From positions 2,144,561 through 2,208,560 of the forward strand of contig NZ_CP036172.1 of assembly GCF_017357525.1 (NCBI RefSeq): a stretch of DNA of 64,000 nt, given 5' to 3'. The position numbers were made by a program, and so were the translations under genes. Source of the DNA: Methanofollis aquaemaris. Its GTDB lineage: Archaea; Halobacteriota; Methanomicrobia; Methanomicrobiales; Methanofollaceae. Position 1 is the first letter of the stretch, and every line of letters starts with the position of its first letter. A model generated the notes under the pieces. That model had not been told where the DNA came from and ran no database searches. It was given only the letters and a program-made list of their open reading frames with translations. Shown here piece by piece: positions 1 to 10,226 of this stretch.

Positions 1-2408
1 CGAGGTACCTGGTATTGCTCATTGCGTTCATACGTTCTCATTACCCCGGATTAATGTTGCGAAATCGCCCCTTGTATTCTGAAAAATATGGCAGATATGT
101 CTCCCCTCCAACCGCAACCTTTTTAATTGGTTCTCCCGATATGATCTCCCACGCGGCCCTCTCTCTCTGTCCTCTTCCTCTCTTCGTGCTATATATTGGC
201 TTCGCAGATCCTGTCCTCCATCCGGGATGGGGGGCAAGGGCTATCATTCCCGTCCTTCCGGTCTCTGATCGGGAACACGAGTGAGTGCTTCTCGCATTCA
301 CCGGGGGATCCGGACGGATGCATATTTCTGGATCCTGTAGAATCGCTTATGAAACGAAGTTCAAGGTGGTTCTTTGAAAAATCCGGGGGAGGATTTCCCG
401 AACTCTCCACGTATCTGATTGCATCGGGGATGGGAACGCCCTCTTCACGATCTCCCCTTCGCCTTCCCGCCCCTATCTTCGTTCGGGGGTCCGGGTGCAG
501 GGGGCCGCCCCCGCTCCGATGGAAATCCGACCGGATATGCCTCTATTTTGGGGTCGGCCCCTTCGATCCGGGGCCATATCGGGCATATTGTGTGATCCCC
601 TGAGAATGAGACTTTTTCATGAAATGCCGGGATATCCGTCTGCTTACCCCGCCCTCTGGAGGGCCCATATGCGTGGCAGGGATAGCTTTTGCCCGGCCCT
701 GTGCATACCGCCGGTCTACGGCCCTTGTGTCCGGCAGGAAATCGGCGCGATTTCAAGGGCGTGGGTGCGGTTTCTGGCCGAAAAACGCTCTTCCTGCGGG
801 CTTTGTATGGGCGTCGGCCGGAAGAGTTCTCCTGGTGTGCTCTCCCTAACCTGCGGGAAAAATCGTCGATCAAAATCGAGACTTTCCTGGATTATCGGCT
901 TTTAAGAAATGCTCTGGATGACTATCTCTGCGGGGGGCTTGCCGCCCCCGCTCCCCCCAACGCGAAGATAGGCGACGGACGGTACCCCTCTCTTCAAGTT
1001 CGTCGATGGTGCCTTCCCGCCCCTGTCGCCATCCCCCGGGGTCGGGGGCAGCGCATCTGGTGAGAGCATGGAGATCCGCCCACACGCTGAAGCGCTGCTC
1101 AGAATATGTTCAATCGCGTATGCTTGAGCCCGGGGTTCATGCCTGATTCTACACCGTCGGATTATCATCGAACATACCCCGAAGTCTCCAGGTCTCGATC
1201 CATCATCAGGATCGAGACTTTTCCTCCCCTGCTTTAACCGACATGCCGGGGGGCGTCCCCGGCGCGATTTGACGGAGGAAGGCAGATCGATCCGACGTGC
1301 CGCCCACAGAGAGAACAAAGCATGTTCCCTCTCTCTCCTCCCGGGGGGAGACCCCCCCACGACGAAGATAGAGGCGGGGCGGCACTAATCTCTGGAACGA
1401 CACCGTGCTTTCAGAACATTCTTCCACTCACCTCTCAGGGCCAGGCGAGTTCCGGGATGACCTCATCAAGTATATCCCGAAGTTTCGGAGGGTTTGAACA
1501 TTCCCCCGGACTTTCTTCTCCTCTCTGATGCAGTACCCTGATGCATGGAGACACTTCTTCTCGTCGGTGCAGCAGGATCGGGAAGTCGACGCGGGTGTGC
1601 CTGATCATCTGTTCCCTTCTCCTGTGTGTGTGCCTGGCAGGGCTATCCTTTTCATCACCACGGATGAACCGCTCCTCCTCTCGATGGCGAACGACCCATG
1701 GCTTACCCACAGCATTGTCGAAGACCACTGCATCGTCCTATGAAGAAGTACGGTGCGGTCTTCTACCCCCGGGACAGAGTGCGACTTTTCGGTCAGGTCG
1801 GGCCGGACGATCGTCCTCGCCGTCCAGGTGACGCACTCTCTGCCACCATGGTGGCGGGGTTCTGCCGGGGCGATTGGACACGCGCACACCTTCGCTGAGG
1901 AGACGATCGTTCCCATGTCGGAGTCGGCAGAGAAAACCATCGAGGCCGGGCCGTCCACATCGTCTCGATCGTTGAGTGGCCGGAAGAGTTCTGGCATCTT
2001 TCTCTGCTCCGGGATCTGTCACAATTATTTCGGGTCTCTCTGCCCGCAAGGGTTGTGCCGCGCTCCCTGGCGTCTGCCTCGCGCAGGGCCAGGAGACCTC
2101 CCGGTCCGGGCTGTCGTGCCCCCGCCGCGGGTTGGAGGGGCATGGTGGGGTGGGGTCTGTGCCCTGTCCTCTCCCCCTTGCACCCCCCGCACCCTGGATC
2201 ATATATAATTTTTGAATTTGTTTCCTTTATTTCTCCTCAATTACCACAACCTATATTATAATGTAATGAAAATAATCTCCAATATTTGTGATGCCCCGTC
2301 CGTTTGCACGTTTCCCCCTTCACACGCCGTTTCGTGGTGTTAGGGGGATGCCCGGTCCCTTGACCGGTGGCCGTGCGGGTGGGTGGGGGCTGATGTGAGG
2401 GTGAGTGA
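1..2408. other. gene-poor leader region with decayed repeats
   Basis: I see no credible gene in these 2.4 kb. The open frames overlap on both strands, are rich in Arg, Pro and Gly, and lack family motifs. About 909-1153 is a degenerate copy of the dispersed GGCTCTG element: a GC-rich hairpin, then the typical right end with CTTGAGCCCGGGGTTCATG. About 1180-1520 matches the repeat at about 13.1-13.4 kb (shared GGATCGAGACT, GCCGCCCAC, GAAGATAG and GGGATGACCTC blocks). The last 200 bases turn AT-rich and carry TATA-like stretches ahead of the first glycosyltransferase. Confidence 0.6.
2199..2262 (+). promoter_or_regulatory. candidate TATA-box region for the first glycosyltransferase
   Basis: Two AT-rich stretches resembling archaeal TATA boxes (ATATATAATT near 2201 and CTATATTATAATG near 2251) stand in otherwise very GC-rich DNA. 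Either would give a leader of roughly 130-180 nt before the start codon. Placement is by pattern only. Confidence 0.35.
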
Positions 2409-3464
2409 GTGGAAAGCGGGTGGATGACAATCGGAACAGAGAGTGTGGCCCTCGGCGGCGGAGGTGCGGTCGAGGGTCGGCCTTCGGCCGCGGCCGGGGT
2501 AGATGAGGAAACCTGCTACCGCGGGCGGCGGGTCGCGGTCGTCGTGCCGGCGTATAACGAGGAGAACCTGATCAAGGAAACCCTGGACGGGATCCCCGAG
2601 TATGTCGAGAAGGTCTATGTCGTCGACGACGGCTCGACCGATCGGACCGGTGTGATCATCGACGCCTACGCCCGCCACGACCCCTGCATCGTCCCCATCC
2701 ATCACGACCCGAACCGCGGCGTCGGGGCGGCGATCACCTCCGGCTATCTCCGTGCCGTCGAGGACGAGATGGATCTCGTCGCCGTCATGGCCGGGGACAA
2801 CCAGATGGACCCCGCCTATCTCCCCTCCCTCCTCGATCCCATCATCGACGGCAAGGCCGACTATACCAAGGGCAACCGCCTCATCAGCGAAGACTACCGG
2901 ACCGGGATGAGCAAGTGGCGGAGCTTTGGCAACTCGGTCCTCACCTTCCTCACCAAGATCGCCTCCGGTTACTGGCAGATGATGGACCCGCAGAACGGCT
3001 ACACCGCGGTCTCGACCCGGGCCCTTGCGACCCTCCCCCTCGACCATGTCTACCAGGGCTACGGCTACTGCAACAATCTCCTGGTCTGGCTGAACATCTA
3101 TGGCATGCGGGTGCAGGACGTCGCCATCCCCGCGAGGTACGGCCGGGAGAAGTCGGGCATCCGCTACTCCACCTACATCCCCAAGGTCTCGCACCTCCTC
3201 CTCGGCAACTTCCTCTTCCGCCTCAAGACCAAGTACGTCCAGATGAGTTTCCACCCCCTCGTCTTCTTCTATGTCGCCGGGGCGGTGCTCACGCCGCTTG
3301 GGATGCTGGGGGGGTTGATCGCGTTGTGGGAGAAGTTTGCGATGGGCTACCCGGTGCTGTTTGTGCATGGGGTGTTGTCGTTTCTGGTGTTTGTGTTTGG
3401 AGCGCAGTGTCTGTTCTTTGCGATGTTTTTTGATATGCAGGCGAATGGGCAGCAGAGTTCATGA
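2409..3464 (+). CDS. GT2 family glycosyltransferase, polyprenyl-phosphate type
   Basis: This is a GT-A fold glycosyltransferase of the DPM1/GtrB-like GT2 group, expected to move a sugar from a nucleotide donor to a lipid or glycan acceptor at the cytoplasmic membrane face. Visible motifs are VVVPAYNEE (residues 44-52), DDGSTD (73-78), NRGVGAA (about 102-108) and AGDNQMDP (about 128-135). The C-terminus has two hydrophobic stretches (about 283-308 and 315-343), so it is probably membrane-anchored. The GTG at 2409 has a GAGGGTGAG stretch just upstream; an ATG at 2424 is the alternative start. The gene is GC-rich, unlike the AT-rich genes that follow, and ends about 55 bp before the DUF354 gene. 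Donor and acceptor cannot be read from sequence. Confidence 0.9.
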   Translation: MESGWMTIGTESVALGGGGAVEGRPSAAAGVDEETCYRGRRVAVVVPAYNEENLIKETLDGIPEYVEKVYVVDDGSTDRTGVIIDAYARHDPCIVPIHHDPNRGVGAAITSGYLRAVEDEMDLVAVMAGDNQMDPAYLPSLLDPIIDGKADYTKGNRLISEDYRTGMSKWRSFGNSVLTFLTKIASGYWQMMDPQNGYTAVSTRALATLPLDHVYQGYGYCNNLLVWLNIYGMRVQDVAIPARYGREKSGIRYSTYIPKVSHLLLGNFLFRLKTKYVQMSFHPLVFFYVAGAVLTPLGMLGGLIALWEKFAMGYPVLFVHGVLSFLVFVFGAQCLFFAMFFDMQANGQQSS

Positions 3465-3518
3465 ATATATGGAGAGTAATGGGAATTTCAGTAATTTTAA
3501 GGTGCTGATGGGGGTATA

Positions 3519-4637
3519 ATGAGGATTCTTATTGATATGGGACATCCAGCCCATGTTCATCTCTTTAAGAATTTTATCTGGGAGATGGAGAAAAGAGGGC
3601 ATCGTGTTCTTGTTACAGCCCGTGATAAAGACGTCGTTACTCAACTATTGAAGGCGTACAATATTCCATATATTCCTGTGGGCAAAAAAGGCACGGGATC
3701 ATTGAACCTGATAAAGGAGTGGACATTCAGGGATTTTGACATTATTCGCATCGCAAGGAAATTCAATCCAGATATTCTCCTTGGGGTGTTGAACCCTGCA
3801 ACGGCCCATGCGGCGCGGCTCCTCGGGAAGGTGTCGGTCACCTTTACCGATTCAGAACCTGAGATCGCGAAGTACCCGATTGCCGATACCATCACGTTGC
3901 CATTTACCGATGTCATCCTCACCCTTTCCTCAGTGCAGCATGATTATGGAGAAAAAGAGGTTCGTGTCAATAGTTACAAGGAACTCGCTTCCCTCCACCC
4001 ACTCCGTTTTTCTCCGAACCCTGATGTCTTGAACATCGCGGGACTGACTCCAGAAGATGACTATGCCCTGGTCCGGTTTGTTGCCTGGGGTGCCTATCAT
4101 GACATGGGTCAGGGTGGGCTCACACTGGAGGATAAACATGCCCTGATCAGGGAACTTGAACAATCGTGTCGTGTTTTCATATCTTCAGAGTCTCCGTTGC
4201 CTCCAGAGTTTGAGAAGTACCGTCTCCCCATCCCCCCGGAGAGAATGCACGACTTCCTCCATTATGCGAAGATCTTCGTCTCGGACTCACAGACCATGAC
4301 CACGGAGGCGGCTCTGCTGGGAACCCCTGCTGTACGTTGCAATAGTTTTGTCGGCAAGAATGATATGGGGAACTTTGTTGAGCTGGAGGAGCGATATCAC
4401 CTTATTTACAACTGCAAAGATGGAATTTCGGTATTATCGAAAGTGCGTGAGCTGCTTCTGTCATCAGACCTTAAGACTGAGTGGGCCCGGAGAAGAGAGC
4501 CTCTGTTGCAGGAAAAGATGGACCTGACGGCCTTCATGGTCTGGCTTGTTGAGAATTATCCACAGAGTTTTGCGGAGATGAGAGAGCATCCGGAGATGCA
4601 ATACTCCGGTGCCTCTGCTATGGGTGGTGTATCGTGA
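3519..4637 (+). CDS. DUF354 family protein (GT-B-like, glycan-cluster associated)
   Basis: The 372-residue protein begins MRILIDMGHPAHVHLFKN and matches the archaeal/bacterial DUF354 family over its whole length. These proteins resemble GT-B-fold glycosyltransferases and UDP-sugar 2-epimerases and are usually found in glycan clusters; no biochemical role is firmly known. The N-terminal half has the Rossmann-like start and a DILLGVLNPATAHAARLLGK segment. The C-terminal half has the SDSQTMTTEAALLGTPAVR block (about 255-275), typical of nucleotide-sugar binding in this fold. A GGGGGT stretch precedes the ATG. Composition is more AT-rich than the preceding gene, suggesting a junction between acquired modules. 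Confidence 0.85.
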   Translation: MRILIDMGHPAHVHLFKNFIWEMEKRGHRVLVTARDKDVVTQLLKAYNIPYIPVGKKGTGSLNLIKEWTFRDFDIIRIARKFNPDILLGVLNPATAHAARLLGKVSVTFTDSEPEIAKYPIADTITLPFTDVILTLSSVQHDYGEKEVRVNSYKELASLHPLRFSPNPDVLNIAGLTPEDDYALVRFVAWGAYHDMGQGGLTLEDKHALIRELEQSCRVFISSESPLPPEFEKYRLPIPPERMHDFLHYAKIFVSDSQTMTTEAALLGTPAVRCNSFVGKNDMGNFVELEERYHLIYNCKDGISVLSKVRELLLSSDLKTEWARRREPLLQEKMDLTAFMVWLVENYPQSFAEMREHPEMQYSGASAMGGVS

Positions 4638-4733
4638 GTACTAGATTTATGGGCTCTTTTGTGGGTTGGTATACACGAAAAGTATCAACGGCCTCCGTGA
4701 ATTTTCTTCAATTGGATTGAAGTAGGTTGGAAA

Positions 4734-5663
4734 ATGGCAACAGCTGAGATATTTGGTTTGGATGGTAAGAAGCTTCCTAGTTACATCCTAGTTACACCAG
4801 CAAGGAATGAAGAATCATTTCTCCCTCTAGTGGCAGAGTCATTAATTAAACAAACATTAAAACCAAAAATGTGGCTTATTGTAGATGATGGGAGCACGGA
4901 TAACACTCCACAAATTATACAGAACCTTGAATATGATTTTAAGTGGATTAAAAGCGTACGCCTCCCCCCCCATCCAAGAGATTTATTCTATCATTATTCA
5001 TTCGTATGCAAAAACGGCTTCGACAATGCAGTTGATCTCGCTGTTAAAAATAATATCAATTTTCAGTATATAGGTTTGGTTGATGCCGACACGGTTTTAG
5101 ATGAGAGATATTTCGAAATATTAGTTAGTGAATTTATAAATGACAATACTCTCGGAATTGCTAGTGGGAATATCTATGATACAAACAATGGCCAGATTGA
5201 AGAGAATACTGCAGGGCACTTGCCACGAGGCACTGGCAGACTCTGGACAAAGAAATGCTTTTTCGAGACAGATGGATATATTGTAGAGGCAGCAGCGCAT
5301 TCGATCTCAAATGTTAAAGCAATCTTGCGAGGTTATTCCATTAAAAAATTCGATAATATAATAGCAGTACAACAGAGACCAACTCGCAGTGCTGAAGGGC
5401 TATGGAGAACTTATATGAAAGATGGGTGGTTAGCATACTACTTAAATAAGCATCCCTTATTAATCTTATTAAATGTGGTCTGGTTCTCAACGAGGAGGCC
5501 ATTCTATCTAGGTATACCTTACCTTTTCGGATACCTGGAATCATTATTTGCTCGGTGTCAGAAGATTAATGACGATGAAATAAAAGAATACTATTGGAAT
5601 GTAAGACTAAGGGAATATAGGTCTCAATTAGGGAGTAAAATGAAAGCCATTTTCGTTAAATGA
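4734..5663 (+). CDS. GT2 family glycosyltransferase
   Basis: A GT2 (GT-A fold) glycosyltransferase of 309 residues. It has TPARNEE (21-27), the nucleotide-binding DDGSTD (51-56) and the metal-binding VDADT (about 116-120). A hydrophobic segment near residues 240-265 suggests association with the membrane. An AGGTTGG stretch lies just before the ATG. The gene is strongly AT-rich, as are the following minus-strand genes with which it converges, so this block probably arrived by transfer. Acceptor and donor are unknown; the neighbouring C5-epimerase homologue hints at a uronate-containing glycan, but that is inference. Confidence 0.9.
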   Translation: MATAEIFGLDGKKLPSYILVTPARNEESFLPLVAESLIKQTLKPKMWLIVDDGSTDNTPQIIQNLEYDFKWIKSVRLPPHPRDLFYHYSFVCKNGFDNAVDLAVKNNINFQYIGLVDADTVLDERYFEILVSEFINDNTLGIASGNIYDTNNGQIEENTAGHLPRGTGRLWTKKCFFETDGYIVEAAAHSISNVKAILRGYSIKKFDNIIAVQQRPTRSAEGLWRTYMKDGWLAYYLNKHPLLILLNVVWFSTRRPFYLGIPYLFGYLESLFARCQKINDDEIKEYYWNVRLREYRSQLGSKMKAIFVK

Positions 5664-5713
5664 GATGAGAAATAGCATCTAAAGTTTTGTCGATTTATAT
5701 GCCATAATGCTCG

Positions 5714-7777
5714 TTAGGGGCCTCTGATATTGTATCCATAAATTCCTTTGCTGTGATATATCAAATTATAATCCCCCAGCTTAAAGTGATTGAATATGTC
5801 CTCAGATAATGGAATATTTTTGCTATCACCATAGAGATCGGACTGTCTAACCGGTATAGGTTCATGTAGTGTACATTCTCGTAGAATATACAGTGTATCA
5901 TATGTGACTTCTTTGTTTTTCCCTAACACATCTAAACTTCTGATACGAGACCATAAGTTTCCTTTACCAATGATTGTTTGTTCTCCTCCATATAGTCTGT
6001 ATGTCCCGTAATATGCCGAATCTATCTTCACATCACCTGTAGATATCATTGAAGTTGTTTTAACTGCTTGAATCTCGCTATGTGTAAACTGATCTCTTAC
6101 TGTTGTTTCTTTGGCTACGATGGGGTTATCTCGATTGATTGCCGGTGTGGTTATCATAATAAGCGAGAAGAAAAAAATTAGTACAAACAGAGTTATTTTT
6201 TTAAGTTTGTTTGATTTAATTGGTTGAACACTTCTTATAACGAAATCTGAAACAGGAAGAATGGAAAGTGCTACGAGTAAAGGTAGCCATCTTCCGGTTA
6301 ATAGAGTTCGAATACCTAGCAATGGAATTCCATATGCCACAATAAAGAGCAATCCTGTAGAGATTCCAATGGTCTTCTTTCTACTGTCTTTAGAGGATAT
6401 CCATAATAAAATGCCTGGTATAACTAAAAGTGGTATAATCAGATAGTGTGACTGAACTATCAGCGTCTCAATCGCAGTATAGTGGTATTGTTGGCCGACG
6501 ATAAGCTTATCTGCCCCGTAAGCGCCTCCCTCAAGCGCCATAGATCGAACTGCTCGCACCATTGCTTCGAAGAAGGAATTAGCACTGCTTAACTCAGTAA
6601 TGCTCCAATAAAATAGAATCAAAACTCCAAAGAGCGTTAATACAATCAGAGAAGGGGGCGCTTTGTTCTTCTCTTTATTTAAATTGTTAATGCCTTTTGA
6701 GGTTAACGTTATACAACATAAAGCCAATAAAACGACAAATGTGGTTAACTGGTGAGTTATAGTAATTAATACAATAGATGTTATGAGAAGTGCTAAAATT
6801 ACATACGATTTTTTGTCTCGATAAACAAAGTATAGAATAATCGAGAAGCAACATAGGGTGACAGATCCTGCGGTAATATTTGTTATTCCCCGTACAATTA
6901 CGACATTTGTAAGGTTAAACAGTAAGGCTCCCAAGAGCCCTATTTGGCTGTCACACAATGTTTTACCGAGCAGGTATATAAATAATGTTGGTATTATTAT
7001 GCTACCTAATCCAATTGCGATTAAGATGCCTGTTTTAATATCGACACCGGGTATTATCTTCGCTGTTGCTATAAATATATGTAAAATGGGATAATAAAAA
7101 TACTTGCCACTAATCTCAAATGGTGGAATAAAATGCGAATTTGATAAAACTTCCGCAATCGATGCGTGGGTGAATGCATCTGATCCCATTACACTAGGGT
7201 AATTGAAAAATATCCCACTTCGAATGATAAATGAAATATACAGTATTTTTAAAAGCATCGATAATGCAGAGCCTTTACTTTGAGGTATTGCAATTTCGAC
7301 GCCAAGAATGGCCGAAGCGATTGCAATTAGTATAAAGTAAAGATCTGGTCTTGTACAATCACTGGTATACCACAAGATCTGTGCAAATATTAGAACAAAA
7401 CAAAATATTACGTCTAAAATACGCCATTTATGAGCGTTGGGGATCGAAATATTATCCGTGTTTTTAGGATATAGAAAGCTCCTCGGGGGCTTTCTTGGGC
7501 ATAGTATTTCGGGATCAGTGATCTGATTTCCGTTTTCAGCTTTGATTTGGTTACTATGGAAATTATATTGCCTGAGTAGTAGGTATGATACAGACCCCAC
7601 TATGATTGTAAATCCGATATAATATTGACCTAAGACTCCAATGAAACTTAAGATAATTACAATGATACCTAAAACCGCTCCAAACAGGCCTCCTATAATA
7701 TCTAACTTATCAAAAATATATTTTATTGTTTCATGGGGTAATTGCAATACGCTAAGTCTTCTTTTATCTGTATCCAT
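5714..7777 (-). CDS. multi-spanning membrane protein, GT-C glycosyltransferase-like
   Basis: The 687-residue protein has about twelve predicted transmembrane helices in the first 530 residues and then a roughly 130-residue soluble tail. The segment FNYPSVMGSDAFTH (about 193-206) lies in a loop after an early helix, where GT-C enzymes carry their acidic catalytic residue. The later helices and the extracytoplasmic tail fit the PMT/GT39-like or archaeal DUF6541-like plan. A role as a polyprenyl-phosphate-sugar-dependent transferase acting outside the membrane is inferred. An alternative is a polymerase (Wzy-like). The gene is very AT-rich and converges on the plus-strand GT2 gene with a 50-bp gap. 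Confidence 0.7.
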   Translation of the reverse strand: MDTDKRRLSVLQLPHETIKYIFDKLDIIGGLFGAVLGIIVIILSFIGVLGQYYIGFTIIVGSVSYLLLRQYNFHSNQIKAENGNQITDPEILCPRKPPRSFLYPKNTDNISIPNAHKWRILDVIFCFVLIFAQILWYTSDCTRPDLYFILIAIASAILGVEIAIPQSKGSALSMLLKILYISFIIRSGIFFNYPSVMGSDAFTHASIAEVLSNSHFIPPFEISGKYFYYPILHIFIATAKIIPGVDIKTGILIAIGLGSIIIPTLFIYLLGKTLCDSQIGLLGALLFNLTNVVIVRGITNITAGSVTLCCFSIILYFVYRDKKSYVILALLITSIVLITITHQLTTFVVLLALCCITLTSKGINNLNKEKNKAPPSLIVLTLFGVLILFYWSITELSSANSFFEAMVRAVRSMALEGGAYGADKLIVGQQYHYTAIETLIVQSHYLIIPLLVIPGILLWISSKDSRKKTIGISTGLLFIVAYGIPLLGIRTLLTGRWLPLLVALSILPVSDFVIRSVQPIKSNKLKKITLFVLIFFFSLIMITTPAINRDNPIVAKETTVRDQFTHSEIQAVKTTSMISTGDVKIDSAYYGTYRLYGGEQTIIGKGNLWSRIRSLDVLGKNKEVTYDTLYILRECTLHEPIPVRQSDLYGDSKNIPLSEDIFNHFKLGDYNLIYHSKGIYGYNIRGP

Positions 7778-8058
7778 GGGAGAACCCTAGTTTAATTAGT
7801 AGTTCATATTTAGGAACTTATAGACTTTATCTCTGGAGGAATTAGTGTGACTATTGGTCCGTGGGGGCCGGGTGTGGCCTAGGACTCTGTATCAATTTGA
7901 ATTCTCCTTTCTGGCCCCCCAAAATGAGAACGGCTATTTTAGAGATGATATTATTACAAAAGGGGATTCAAATCGAATCGCTTGGTAGGGGCGATCAGCT
8001 CGTCGGTTTCCACTGCTTAAAGGGGGAGGGGTGATGAACATCGACTATAAAGTGAATA

Positions 8059-9159
8059 CTATATCAAGGAAATGAATATGGAGAGGCTGGAGGCAATTAC
8101 TGTCATGACGCACAAATTTAATATAAATCCCGCAAAGTGTTTTCTAGCCCAAAGGGGATTGAGAGGAATATAAAACCTCCACTTATGATAATACTTTTCA
8201 AAAAATGGATCTTCGGTTATCGTGTACATCTCATTTAATAATTTCAAATGAACATAATGATAATCATAAGCAAAATGATGTTGACGATCATATGCCGTCC
8301 AATAGCCTAGATCATATTCGTGAAGGTGCCTCTTGACTTCTTGTACGCCCAGATCGAATAATTCTTTGGCATTGCTGTCTTTTGTATCTTGGTAGTATTT
8401 ATACAAATCTAATAGGCAGAATAAGTTACCATTTAGGATGGACGATGGTTTATCTGCGTTGCTTTTACAGGCTACTTCTTCAAACCACAATCCACCATCT
8501 TCGGGATCAACATGAAGCACACCTCCAGATGCCATTGGCACCCTCAACGAATTTATAATCAAATTGCATTTATATAGATATTTAGCGTCACATGTTAATT
8601 TATATGCGTTGAGATGGGTGACAAGTGCAGCTGTCTGTGCCATCGCTGAGTACCATGGGAGGTCTTGAGAACTCTTATCGGTAATGAAATTGTACGGATA
8701 TAACACATATCTTCTACCTGAATCTTCATGCCATTCGCATAAGTCCTCAAGGTAATTGACACAACTAAGAAATTGGTTGTAAAACTGGCAATTTTTCGTT
8801 TCAACGTAGAGTTTGTAACAATCGTTTGCTTTGTCAGCAATGGTCAACGGGTTTCTTTGGGTGCCAACAAATACTCCCTGTTTATTTCCATAGTCTACAT
8901 AAGGAACACCATTATTATCTATATGATTTACATTCGGGCCATGCAATTTGAAATAATTTGCCAATTTTCCATATATGGTCAGACTATTGTGTATGGACAG
9001 TGTGGAATTTATATGGGTTAAAACAAATGCGTGAATAATTAGGAGGATTATATAGGCCATATTTCGATACGCCCCGCTTATTGTGAGGGTAACAACAGTA
9101 AAGGTGACTACAAAGATAAGGATAATTAATATGTATTTTGTCCACTCTCTAATCAACAT
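8059..9159 (-). CDS. D-glucuronyl C5-epimerase homologue, membrane-anchored
   Basis: Residues 150-330 match the C-terminal catalytic domain of D-glucuronyl C5-epimerases (PF06662; the animal enzyme converts GlcA to IdoA in heparan sulfate). Visible landmarks are YPYNF (154-158), LPWYSAMAQ (167-175), the LNGNLF block followed by LLDLYKYY (242-256), and YDLGYWTAYD (282-291) followed by DYHYVHLKLLNEMY (299-312). That last pair corresponds to the family's YDxGxxTxYD ... DYHxxHxxQL signature with its key tyrosines. Two N-terminal hydrophobic segments (8-28, 33-50) and one at the C-terminus (344-365) would tether it to the membrane. An AGGTGCTGA stretch precedes the ATG. I infer epimerisation of a uronate within a polymerised or lipid-linked glycan. 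Substrate is unknown. Confidence 0.75.
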   Translation of the reverse strand: MLIREWTKYILIILIFVVTFTVVTLTISGAYRNMAYIILLIIHAFVLTHINSTLSIHNSLTIYGKLANYFKLHGPNVNHIDNNGVPYVDYGNKQGVFVGTQRNPLTIADKANDCYKLYVETKNCQFYNQFLSCVNYLEDLCEWHEDSGRRYVLYPYNFITDKSSQDLPWYSAMAQTAALVTHLNAYKLTCDAKYLYKCNLIINSLRVPMASGGVLHVDPEDGGLWFEEVACKSNADKPSSILNGNLFCLLDLYKYYQDTKDSNAKELFDLGVQEVKRHLHEYDLGYWTAYDRQHHFAYDYHYVHLKLLNEMYTITEDPFFEKYYHKWRFYIPLNPLWARKHFAGFILNLCVMTVIASSLSIFISLI

Positions 9160-9267
9160 TCAGCACCTTTGGTATTAATAATCAGGTTTCCAGAATATAT
9201 AGTATCCGAAAGATTATCTGAGAGGGGGTCCTAAAATTATAAGATCTTTCAGATAACTCTCAGAGTC

Positions 9268-10068
9268 ATGGCCTTCCGGGAAATTGACGATGATCTCTGG
9301 AAGATTGTCCGGAAATATCTCCCGTCAACGAAGCCGCACATCGGTCGGCCCTGGTGTGACCCCCGCGGGTTTTTCAACGGTATCCTGTACGTCTGAGCGC
9401 TGGCTGTACCTGGCACGATGTTCCGACGAAATACGGTACTAAATCGACGGTACACCGGTAGGTACCACCTTGAATTATGCGAGAAGGGGGTGTACCAGGC
9501 GATCTTCCTCGACCTGCTCCGATCCGCTTATGAGATCCGGAAGATCGATCTCTCGCACTGTGCGATGGATACGAAGGACATTCTGGCTAAAAAAGGGGAT
9601 CAACCGGCTATGATGGCTATAAAAAGGTAAATAGGAACAAGTTGAGTGCTCTAGTCGATCGAAAAGGCCTCTTTTACTTGCCTACACACAGTTTACCCTG
9701 CCAGAGTCCATGATTTCCAGTTCTACGAGCCAACCCTCGAAGCATTTGAGATTCCAGAAGTGCAGGATGACCTCGTGATCATTTCCGCAAATGCAGCCTA
9801 CGATGCTCGGGAGATTCGACAATACAACCGAAAAAGAGGGATAAAAGTAATATCTCAGTCAACAAGATCTCTCGGAAACATCTGAAGCAGGGAAGACGGA
9901 TAAGGTTCGATCCAGAACTCAAAAAGGGGCGAAGTGCCATTGAACGGCCCCTTAAGATGTATTGAGGCTTTTAAGAAGATTATTCCGCGTTAGGGGCGAT
10001 ATGAATGCTCATTCCTAGGACTGATTTATTTGGCGTGTGTCGTCCTGACCAGGAAAATATTGGGATGA
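9268..10068 (+). pseudogene. IS5-type transposase, decayed by stops and frameshifts
   Basis: The translation starts MAFREIDDDLWKIV and continues HIGRPWCDPRGFFNGILYV, then a stop. In other frames it goes on through YHLELCEKGVYQAIFLDLL, KIDLSHCAMDTKDILAKKG, VQDDLVIISANAAYDAREI and RFDPELKKGRSAIERP to an ILG-stop end. These are the successive blocks of an IS5/IS1182-like DDE transposase, but several frameshifts and in-frame stops break them. The domain order is intact, so this is one inactivated copy rather than scattered pieces. It lies between the C5-epimerase gene and a second, related IS5 remnant. Confidence 0.85.
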
Positions 10069-10226
10069 CCTCCACTACTGAAAGTTCGGAGAGACTTTAA
10101 AGATTTATACGCCTTCTAGCACTGCAATAGAGAGTGGGCATATTATCAGCCTAGATGCCTTTAAAGCGCTATAACAACATGTCCACAGTCTCGATTATCT
10201 TCGAGTTCATCCCATAACTCTCCTGA

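Noticed and set aside
1435-1728. A minus-strand frame containing VFDNAVGKP, faintly like a zeta-toxin/AAA-type motif.
   Set aside because: The similarity is limited to a few residues, the rest has no P-loop or other family feature, and the region overlaps a dispersed repeat.
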